From assembly GCF_033118175.1 (NCBI RefSeq), contig NC_083681.1, forward strand, positions 19,176,001 to 19,240,000: 64,000 nt of DNA. The letters are read 5' to 3'. This document shows, one piece after another, positions 12,601 to 24,600 of the stretch. The notes below the pieces were generated by a model, which saw only the letters and a list, made by a program, of their open reading frames with translations, did not search any database and was not told the origin of the DNA. Both the position numbers and the translations under genes were made by a program. Positions within the stretch are counted from its first letter, which is position 1, and each line of letters opens with the position of its first letter. Source of the DNA: Dama dama (taxonomy: Eukaryota > Chordata > Mammalia > Artiodactyla > Cervidae).

Positions 12601-15600
12601 GTGATAACAACTGTCACTCACTGAATGCTGTCAAAAAATTTTAGACCTTTACATGCATTTCCTTTCATCTTCACAGTAATCTGGCCAGGTAAGTGCTATA
12701 TCCTTATTTTACAGCTGAGAGTATAAAGACACCGATGACAAGGCAAGTTTTAAAACCACACAAGTAGTAACAGATTGTGGTGCTAGGATTTGTATCCCAC
12801 TCTCTTTGACTTCAAACTCTCTTGCTATTGCCTGGTAAAAAAATTCACTGCTCAAGCGTGTATGTGTAGGCACGTGTGTTTACATATATGAATTTATGGT
12901 TTACATATATGTATGTATTTAAGTGAATGATAAATAAATATCATTTGAAAAAAAAAACTAATTCTCCCCCTCCCCGCCCCCCATCTTAGTATCTAGTGCT
13001 TTTAAAGGCACTTCCTGGAGAAGAATATCCCTTGCCAATGGAAGATGTTGCAAAACTTCTAAAACCACTACCGTAAGATATTAAAACCATATAGAATATT
13101 CACTCTAAATTTATAAACCAAACTGGTGTGCTCTGTTATGCTGATAAAGTTAAATTTTTTCCACCACAGCAATGTGTGTTCATCTTATCACCGTGACCAA
13201 GATGTTTGTAAAACCGTCTTAAACCACGTCCTTCGCGTAGTGATGAACCTGTGTCACAGAAATATGGATGATGAGAACACAAGGGATGCTCAAGGACAGT
13301 TTCTAACAGTGATTGGAGCATTTTGGTGGGTATAGATTATTTTATGGAGTTCTTGTTTTTCTTTTGCCACTTTTGCATACAAATGCAAACTTCGCATTTC
13401 TACTTTAGTGATTTCTTCTAATTCTTGAATGTAGCTATATACATTTTTTAACAATAGTGAAATGTAACTTGTATTTCCTTTCTTGATTGCTTGAAGAACT
13501 ACATTGTTTTCTGCTTAAGGCTTGGCTTCCTAAAGTGAGCTTAGTGTATTTCTCTTTGAATTCTGAATCACTTAATAGTTCGACAAGTATGATGAATTAA
13601 AGCAAAGTGCAACAAGTCTAATAAAGCAGTTTATATTCCTAAAGTGAACAGGTTGGCCTTGTCACTATCTGGCTGTTTCATGCACAGAGTCACAGTTTGA
13701 GATAATACTAAGATACTTATAGAGGAGCATATATATGTCATTCAGAACCCTCATACCATTTGGTGGGTAAGGATTTCTGAATCAGTACAGAATATGGTTT
13801 TTTAAATCTTTGATATACAACACTAAAAATGTTTTCCTTTTCAAGCAAGTTTTCAATAACATGGTTAGCTGAAGTGTGATAGCCCCCAAATGAGGCATAA
13901 TCATATGACACAAATACGTTAAAATGAGCTGCTTTTCAAACCAGTTTATTTTAGCTGGAATTTTTGCAAGGTGAGAATATTGGCGTGTACTGCATAGTGA
14001 GAATCAAATTTATCATGGAAAGTAATTTTGGAAGCAGCCTAGAATAATCTTAATGTCCAATGATTTTTTTTTTGACTATGCTTTTATTGGAATAATTACT
14101 TGATATTAAGACATGTACTTTATTTCAGGCACTTAACAAAGGAGGGAAAAAGTACATTCTCTGTAAGAATGGCACTAGTAAAATGCCTTAAAACTTTGCT
14201 TGAGGTGAGTTATTCCACTTTAATTATTAGTAAGGTTTCCAGTGACGTTTTAAAAGCAGTCTTTATTTCTGTTTGTTAATGGGTAGTTTTTCTCTTAGTA
14301 TTTCACATTTAACCTCAATTGATTTTTTCCCATAGGCTGATCCTTATTCAGAATGGTCTATTCTGAATGTAAAGGGAAAAGATCTTCCTGTAAATGAAGT
14401 ATTTCCACAGTTTCTTGCTGATAATCATCACCAAGTTCGCATGTTGGCTGCAGAGTCAATAAACAGGTAATGGGTCCAGTATTCATGAAGTATCTGGAGT
14501 GCTGCAGATAGCAGTTCAATGTCTAGCACAGTCATAGCTCACTAGGGGTGATATTAAAAGTAATGATTAGTAAGCATAGACTGTATGCTGACATTTTTGT
14601 TTTCTCTTAATTCTGACAACTCTTTCACTTAGATATGATTGTTTTATCAAATTTAGTAACGAAAACTCCATGGCTTAGATGGATAAAGTGAGTTGCTAAG
14701 TGCTATACATCTAGTAAGTGGTTGAGATGAATGAGGTGTGTCTACTCCCAATTAGAGATACAGGGCTTTTAGGTATTAGAGAGATTTTACATGAGTTTAT
14801 AAAATGAAAATTAGCACATTTTACATTTGGCTAATTACAATCATATTTATTCAAGTGAACATAAAATTAGGCATTGGAGTGATTCTCTCACAAGAAATGT
14901 GTTTTATATTTGAGTACCTAATGAAGCCTTTGACTCTGTGGATTACAACAAGCTGTAGAAAATTCTGAAAGGGATGGGAATACCAGACCACCTCACCTGC
15001 CTCCTGAGAAACCTGTCTGCAAGTCAGGAAACAGCAGTTAGAACCAGACATGGAACGATGGACTGGTTCAAAATTGGGAAAAGTGTACGTCAAGGCTGAT
15101 TATTGTCACCCTTCTTATTTAACTTATGTGAAGAGTGCATCATGAGAAATTCTGGGCTGGATGAAGCACAAGTGGGAATCAAGGTTGCCAGGAGAAATAT
15201 CAACAACCTCAGATATGCAGATCACACCACTGTAATGGCAGAAAGTGAAGAGGAACTAAAGAGTCTCTTGATGAAAGTGAAAGAGGAGAGTGAAAAATCT
15301 GGCTTAAAACTCAGCATTCAGAAAACTAAGATCATGGCATCTGGTCCCATCACTTACTGCAAATAGGTGGGGAAAAAAATGGAAACAGTGACCCATTTCA
15401 TTTTCTTGGGCTCCAGAATCATTGCAGACAGTGACTGTGGCCATGAAATTAAAAGATGCATGCTCCTTGGAAGAAAAGCTATGACAAACCTAAACAGCAT
15501 ATTAAAAAGCATAGACATCACTTTGCCAACGAAGGTCCGTCTAGTCAAAGCTATGGTTTTTCCATTAGTCATGTATACATGTGAGAGTTGGACCATAAAG

Positions 15601-18600
15601 AAGGCTGAATGCCAAAGAATTGGTGCTTTCAAACTGTGGTGTTGGAGAAGACTCTTGAGAGTACCTTGGACAGCAAGGAGATTTCTAAAGGAAATCAATG
15701 CTGAATATTCATTGGAAGAACTGATGCTGAAGCTGCTTTGGCCACCTCATGCCAAGAGCTCACTCATTGGAAAAGAGCCTGATATTGGGAAAGATTGAGG
15801 GAAAGAGGAGAAGGAGACGATAGAGGATGAGGTGTTTGGATGGTATCACTGACTCAATGGACATCAGTTTGAGCAAACTTACAGAGATAGCTAAGGACAG
15901 GGAAGCCTGATGTGCTGCATTTCATGGGTTCACAAAGATTCGCACATGACTTAGCGACTGAACAACAGTAACAACCTGAAGAAGCAAATATTAAATGTTA
16001 GCAACTGCATGTTTAATGGGTTATTAAGTGGATTTTAAAACTCTAGATTGTAACCTACCTCTGCCTTTCCCACCTCACTCTCCTATAAACAAAACATCTC
16101 TGCTTTATTTTTCTCTATAGCATTTATCACCAGTTGAAATATTATATTTTAACACATTTATCTAGGATATGAGCTCCTAAAGAGTGTTTGTCTTTGTCTC
16201 TTTTCCTAAAATAACACTTGGAATGTGTCAGGTGTTTAATAATTTGTAAAATCAATGAATATTTGAAAAAAATTACATTATGCTTAAAACATCAAAGCTA
16301 AAAATCATTTGAGCAGTTTTTCTGTTCAACTGTAGATGACCAATAATTAAAGAACACTGAAGAAAGTGCCACGCAGTCACATAAATACACGTGTTAGAAA
16401 ACATGATGCGTCCAAAATTTTGATATTCTGAAAGCAATGTTTTCATAGGTCAGAATCATGTCTTAATTCCTTAGGTTTAGGACTATTTTTAGTAAAACCA
16501 CAGTGCATTGTAACATTTGCTAATGGATGTGTGCTTTATTTCAAATACTTAAGAAAGAAAATATATACAGAAATTAAAGATCTGGGGTTACAGAGGATAA
16601 CAAGTTGAATATAATAAAGCAGTGTAGTGCTGACATTTAAAAAATTTCTTAGGATTCAAAAATGCATAAACTCATGAATGGCATGAACATATTTATTTAT
16701 TTATTGGTTGTTTACTTGTTAGATATGTAATATTAAGCTGCTGAAGAGAGATTGGAGAAACTGAGGAATCAGAGAAATACCAAAAAGTTGATACTTTCAT
16801 AAGTTTTGATTAGTATAAAAGGATAAAAGACAAAATTGGCTGAAGAGTTGTCCTTAAATATGATGGCACATTATGTCAAAAAGCACTGATCTGCTCTCCT
16901 CAACCACATAAAAATAATTTTAATAGAACATCAAGACATTAAAGCTAATAACTTTTAGAAAGTGAAAATCACTCAGTCATGTCCAACTCTTTGTAACCCC
17001 ATGGACTGTACAGGCCAGAATGCTAGAGTGGGTAGCCTTTCCCTTCTCTAGTGGACCTTCCCTACCCAGGGATTGAACCCAGGACTCCTGCATTGCAAGC
17101 GGATTCTTTACCAGCTGAGCCAACAGGGAAGCCCAAGAATACTGGGTAGCCTGTCCCTTCTCCAGCAGATCATCCCAACCCAGGAATCGAACCAAGGTCT
17201 CCTGCGTTGCAGGCAAATTCTTTACCAACTGAGCTATCAGGGAAGCAATAACTTTTAAGTTGTGATTAAATGTTAGAGCAGGTTGATATAAGAGCCTGTG
17301 GCTTCTTCTTGTTGGTATTTTACCAGAGAACAAATTTTTTTTCTGGTTAGTTTGCATTCAGAGATATTCAAGTTTGAGCAATAAGCTAAGAGATCTTTTG
17401 AGACACTTTTCAGTTCTAGGAGAAAATGGGATGTTTGGTAAAGATCCTAATATTAGTAGCTTTGAACCTACTAGATTTAACATTTCCTTGGTCTTTTGAA
17501 AGAAGACCTAATATGTTAGTGTGTCTCACAGAGTGATTTATTTTTGCCCTGTAAATATACTTTGGAAAGTAGAGTTTAAGATTAAAAATCATTTCACTTT
17601 TTGCTTTTTTTTTTTTTTTAAAGATTGTTTCAGCATATAAAACGAGGTTCTTCCACATTGAAAGCACTTCCTTTGAAGCTTCAGCAAACAGCTTTTGAAA
17701 ATGCATACTTGAAAGCTCAGGAAGGAATGAGAGCATTGGTAATTTTAGTAATGTATATTTGCTGATACTATACTTTCTATAAGTATGCCTTATGTTATTT
17801 TACCAAGTTTGGCATAAGACAGTTTATATCTAATTGTTCACAGTTAGACTAGAACAGCTATATGAATCAGTTGAAATTACTTCATTTATAGGTCAAAATT
17901 GGTTTAATAATGCAGTTTCTTTTGGTTCAACTTATATGCAGCATTTTTGTAGGACAAACAGAATTTACTGAGTTTTTAATGGGAGTATAAATGGCTTATT
18001 TTTGAATCTAAAATTTTATTTCATAAGATCTGATTAAAAGCTAATTCACAACAGGTGACAATGGAAAGAAATGGATTGGGAAAAAAATGTTGAAGATCAA
18101 ATTATCTTTGTGTTCTTTAATGAGGCTTGTTATTTTCATGATTTTCTGTAGAATAATATCTTTTCTTAAAATGGCAGAAGTTGTCTTAGTGGTAAAATTT
18201 ATTCATTCTTATATGCTGTGATTGGTTCATGAAAAGTATGAAGCAGTTACTCAAATGACTATATATTCTATAACAGCACAAAACTGAAAAAAGAAAATTG
18301 TGTGAAAAAAAGGTGAAATTTGAAAGATTTCAAGAGATTACAAAAATGAGTATAAAATAAAATTTACTAGAGATAATGTATATTATATGTTTTACCATCA
18401 GCATGTCATGTGCAAAAAGAGAAAACACTGACCTGACAGCAGTTTATTTGGAGAAAGACCTTAGAAGCTTTACATCTGGAGAGCATAATATGAATCAACA
18501 TTGTAATGGTTATCGAAAAATGCAAATTCCATCTTAGATGTCATTAATAGAAGCAGACTGTAATGAACTAGTTTATAGAAAGAACTTGAATCTTCTATTG

Positions 18601-21600
18601 ATTTTAGAGGGCAGCTGGTTTTGTTCCCAGTAAAAGTAAATTTTTAACTAAAATGTTAGAGAGTCTCTAGACCTGTCTCTCATACAGAATAGGTAAAGGA
18701 GTTGACTTCCTGGGAACATCATAACTATTTTCAAACATGTTGATGATTGCCATTTAGTAAAGGAATTAGGTCCTTACTTTTTCTTGTACCAAAAATAGAA
18801 ATAGGATCAGTGACTGGCAGTTTTTTCTGAAAGTGAAAATAAACTTCTATCAACTATAGTAAATCAAAAAATGTATATGTCTGTTGGAAAAGTTTAATGA
18901 TTGGTTGTTAAGCTAGAAGCATGTATCATTTTATCTAGTAGTATGACTTTATTAGGTTTTTTAGTGATATCTGATATTTTTAAAGGATAAAGAGCTATAT
19001 ATATTAAGTTATAATGGTAATAAGATGGTAATACATCTTAGAAGGTAATACTTGATAGTTGATGAGATTTTAGTCTTTCTCACATTCCTGCAGTTACTTT
19101 TTTTCTCTTCTTTTTTCTTCAAAGTGCTTTATACCTCATTGAAATGTTTGACAATTCTTATTCTATGAGGTCTTATCAACAGCAATCTTTCTCACTGTAG
19201 CAACTTTGGTCCTTTCTCATAATCTCTTTTTAACTCCATAACTATAGGATTTAAAACTGTTCACTGGCTGTTTAGATGTTCTTGTGGTATTCTCTGTTGT
19301 TAGCCTGGTTGGTTTATTTGGAATATTTAAATATTTACATTACATATTGTTTTAAAATTTTTTCTAAAGTCCCACAGAACTGAAAACTCTGAAATTTTGG
19401 ATGAACTTTGTAATAGAAAAGCCACTTTACTGATGATGATAGCTGTAGTGTTATACTGTAGCCCTGTCTGTGAAAAGCAGGCTTTATTTGCCCTATGCAA
19501 GTCTGTGAAAGAGAATGGACTAGAGCCTCACCTTGTTAAAAAGGTATGTATGTATGAATATTTTTATTATAATCATCCTTGGATAACTTTTAAACAATTA
19601 AAGCTAGATTTTAAATGTGGCATTTATTAAAGAGTTGGAGACAGTTTTATTTTTTAGATTTGGAATATTGGAAAGCAGTAACTTGTAAGAAAGTTTATTT
19701 ATTTGTATACAACGTCACTTTTTACATTCAGTTTAAGAGCATTTCACAAGACTGTCATTGAACTAGTAAGAGTGAGTGGCCTGTCATCATTCAGACCAGG
19801 CCCTCTCGAATACTATTTTTGGGAGGAAATACATGGAGAGAAAAAAAAAAGTAGTACGTGTTTTGCCTGGTGGATTCTGGAGCAAGACCTTGGAATCTAG
19901 CAGGGTGAGAAGTCAAAGTTTAGATATGGAAAGCTTTTAAGTTGCATGATTAGAAAGACCAGGGTCCAGTGTTGTAGAACGTTTACTCTCGCCCCTGGTC
20001 CAACAGCTCAGCATTCATGGTTTGAGAAATTCCAGACCTTTCCATCCTGTATTTTTACATGATAAACCAATGATTGATCATGACTTGATGTAACTAGTGT
20101 GGTTTCCAGTGGAACTTTTTCCCCAGGTTTGATCCCTGGGTGGGGAAGATCCCCTGGAGAAGGACAGGGGAGTCTGGTGAGCTACAGTCCATGGGGTTAC
20201 AAAAGAGCCAGACATGACTTTGTGACTAAATAACAACAAACAACAACAGCATAGATAAGTTAATCAAGGGATAGAAAAGTTAAATGAATGCTCAAAGCCA
20301 TACTGTAAATAATATTAAGGATGTAAATGATTTATTATTTCATTATTAAAACATTGACTTCTTTTTTGATTTGTACAGGTTTTAAAGAAAGTTTCTGAAA
20401 CTTTTGGATATAGATGTTTAGAAGATTTCATGGCTTCTCATTTGGATTATCTGGTATTGGAATGGCTAAATCTTCAAGATCCTGAATACAGTGTATCTTC
20501 TTTTCCTTTTATTTTATTAAATTATACAAACATTGAAGATTTCTATAGGTAGGTTTGCATATGGCACATGTGAAATATATTTAAAATTAGTTATTAATAA
20601 TATTGTGAGAATCAGGTGAGCTTTTATAAATGAGAGCGTATTAAAGGTTATCAGTTAACTTAGGATCTGGTCCTAGCTGTGCCAGTAAGCCAGCTACATG
20701 ACTTTAGGCAAGCCACATGAACACCCACTGGGTCTTGGTTTCTTACTGTAAAGTTTCTTACTGGGATTATTGGAGTAGGAAATGTCAACCCACTCCAGTA
20801 TTCTTGCCTGGAAAATCCCATGGACAGAGGAGCCTGACAGGCTACAGTCTGTGGGATCGCAAAGAGTTGGACATGACTGCATGCACACACAAGGATGTAT
20901 AGAGATCTTTGAGGTCCATTTCAGCTTTAATATTTAATAATTTTCCCTGTGAAAAATCAAAAACAAATTATTGATGGCTGATTATTTTTGCCCTGTTTTT
21001 CTTTTTCCTGTTTGAATGTGGGCCATTTAGTTGTTTCTATATGATTTAAAGTTTAATATACAGGTATTTATTTTGCTAACTTCCAAGTCTGGAGAACAGA
21101 ATTTTGAAAATGGAGAGGTTTGAAACAACTAAATAATAATGTTTAAATATCAGGGTATGGGAAGGCAATTTGTAATTGTTTAATAGTCCTTATTGTTTGT
21201 TCATTTTGCCAAATCTACATTTATTTTTTGAATTTATAAATTGAGTTCACCTTTCACTATATAATAATTTTGCATAAAGATTATACAGAAGAAACAAATA
21301 TAAATTCATTTTCACTTGTTTTTGATCATGCCTTTAGGGTGATAATATGCTTAAGATCTCTGTTTTTTTTAGTGTGACTATTTAAAATTTACTTAACTTC
21401 ATGTCTTAACTTATAGAGTAAGAATGCTTAATGATCTAGATAAAGTAGCTCTAAGCTTATTAAACCATTTTATTTATTTTATTTATTTTTTTTGCCCACA
21501 CCACATGACTCAAGGAATCTTTACTTTCCTGACCAGGGATTGAACCCATCGTGGAAGCATTTGAGTCCACTGGAACACCAGGAATTTCCAAAACCATTCT

Positions 21601-24600
21601 GTTATTTTAAGGACCATATTAAAAAGTTTTACTTTGAAAAGTTATATTTTTAATGTATGTTTTTAATTTTTATATTTTTAGGTCTTGTTATAAAATTTTG
21701 ATTCCACCTCTAGTGATTAGAAGTCATTTTGATGAAGTAAAGTTAATTGCTAATCAGATTCAAGAGGATTGGAAAAGTCTCCTGACAGACTGCTTTCCAA
21801 AGATTCTTGTAAATATTCTTCCATACTTTGCTTATGAGGGTACAGGAGACAGTGGGATGGCCCAGCAAAGAGAGACTGCTACCAAAGTCTATGATATGCT
21901 TAAAGATGAAAACATATTAGGAAAACAGGTATGACTTCAATATTTACAATACGTTTTAACCCATAATTGATCTGAGGTGTAACTTTAGACTATTCATCAC
22001 TTATGCAATTAAATTTAATATTTTATAGTAATCACTATCTAACATAGGCAATCCATTAATTTTTTTGTTATTGTACAGTGTTCTCTCCTTTTGATTGGCT
22101 TTTAAATGTTTTTAAACAGGAATTTTCTTTTTAACGTTGGAATAATTTTACCACCTTTTCCTTGTAAAATATCGTTTTAATTGGCAGTAATACATGAATA
22201 CAAGCTGGTTATTAAATTCAAGCAATGTTGAACAAGGTATAGAAAATCTTCACTTTCTCTTGACTATCATTAAGCCCTTCATTTTTCAAGGAAAAGTACA
22301 ATCCCATGTTCCCATTCTCTGCGTTTTCCATGGCATTACTACCTTCTAATATAGATGTAGCTTACTTATGAATTATGTTCATTGGTTCTTATCAACCTTC
22401 TCCACTATAAGTACTTGTAAAGGTCGGATTTTTCTTCCTTCTTCTTTCTGATGTATCCTAACTATCTAGTATATATCAGGTATATATACTAGATATATAT
22501 ATCTGAGTCAGGTTAAAAAGGATCTAACAACTTGTTTCTTTTATAGTAATTTATACATATCTAAGTGAAGGAGGAGAGTGAAAAATTGGCTTAAAGCTCA
22601 ACATTCAGAAAACTAAGATCATGGCATCTGGTCCTATCACTTCATGGAAAATAGATGGGGAAACAGTGGTAACAGTGTCAGACTTAATTTTGGGGGGCTC
22701 CAAAATCACTGCAGATGGTGATTGCAGCCATGATTAAAAGACACTTACTCCTTGGAAGGAAAGTTATGACCAACCTAGATAGCATATTTAAAAGCAGAGA
22801 CATTACTTTGCCAACAAAGGTCCGTCTAGTCAAGGCTATGGTTTTTCTGGTGGTCATGTATGGATGTGAGAGTTGAACTATAAAGAAAGCTGAGCACTGA
22901 AGAATTGATGCCTTTGAACTGTGGTGTTGGAGAAGACTCTTGAGAGTCCCTTGGACTGCAAGAAGATCCAAACAGTCCATCCTAAAGGAGATTAGTCCTG
23001 GGTGTTTATTGGAAGGACTGATGTTGAAGCTGAAACTCCAAAACTTTGGCCACCTGATGTGAAGAGTTGACTCATTGGAAAAGACCCTAATGCTGGGAAG
23101 GATTGGGGGCAGGAGGAGAAGGGGACGACAGAGGATGAGATGGTTGAATGGCATCACTGCCTCGATGGACATGGGTTTGGGTGGACTCCGGGAGTTGGTG
23201 ATGGACAGGGAGGTCTGGCGTGCTACAATTCATGGGGTCGCAAAGTGTCGGACATAACTGAGTGACTGAATTGAACTGAACTGATACATATCTAAAATTA
23301 TCTGAGGCAACTTATATTCAGATAATCAGATTGATTATATTCTTTGTAGCCAAAGGTGGAGAAGCTCTATACAGTCAGCAAAAACAAGACTGGGAGCTGA
23401 CTGTGGCTCAGATCATGACCTCCTTATTGCCAAATTCAGACTTAAACTGAAGAAAGTAGGGAAAACCACTAGACCATTCAGGTATGACCTAAGTCAAATC
23501 CCTTATGACTATACAGTGGAAGTGAGAAATAGATTAAAGAAAGGGACTAGATCTGATAGACAGAGAGCCTGATTAACTATGGACGGAGGTTCGTGACATT
23601 GTTCAGCAGACAGGGATCAAGACCATCCCCATGGAAAAGAAATGCAAAAAGGCAAAATGGTTGTCTGAGAAGGCCTTACAAATAGCTGTGAAAAGAAGAG
23701 AAGCAAAAAGCAAAGGAGAAAAGGAAAGATATTCCCATTTGAATGTAGAGTTCCAAAGAATAACCAGGATAGATAAGAAAGCCTTCCTCAGCGATGAATG
23801 CAAAGAAATAGAGGAAAACAACAGAATGGAAAAGACTAGAGATCTCTTTAAGAAAATTAGAGATACCAAGGGAACATTTCACTCAAAGATGGGTTCGATA
23901 AAGGACAAAAATGGTATGGACCTAACAGAAGCAGAAGATATTAAGAAGAAGTGTACAGAACAACTGTACAAAAAAGATCTTCACGACCCAGATAATCACA
24001 ATGGTGTGATCACTGACCTAGAGCCAGACATCCTGGAATGTGAAGTCAAGTGGGCCTTAGAAAGCATCACTACGAAAAAAGCTGGTGGATGTGATGGAAT
24101 TCCAGTTGAGCTATTTCACATCCTGAAAGATGATGCGGTGAAGATGCTGCACTCAATATGCCAGCAAATTTGGAAAACTCAGCAGTAGCCACAGCACTTG
24201 AAAAGGTCAGTTTTCGTTCCAATCTCTTAAGAAAGGCAATCCCAAAGAATGTTCAAACTACCGCACAATTGCACTCATCTCACATGCTAGTAAAGTAATG
24301 CTCAAAATTCTCCAAGCCAGGCTTCAGCAATATGTGAACTGTGAACTTCCAGATGTTCAAGGTGGTTTTAGAAAAGGCAGAGGAACCAGAGATCAAATTG
24401 CCAACATCCCCTGGATCATGAAAAAAGCAAGAGTTCCCGAAAAACATCTGTTTCTGCTTTATTGACTATGCCAAAGCCTTGGACTGTGTGGAGCACAACA
24501 AACTATGGAAAATTCTTAAAGAGATGGGAGTACCAGATCACCTGACCTGCCTTTTGAGAAACCTGTATGCAGGTCAGGAAGCAACAGTTAGAACTGGACA

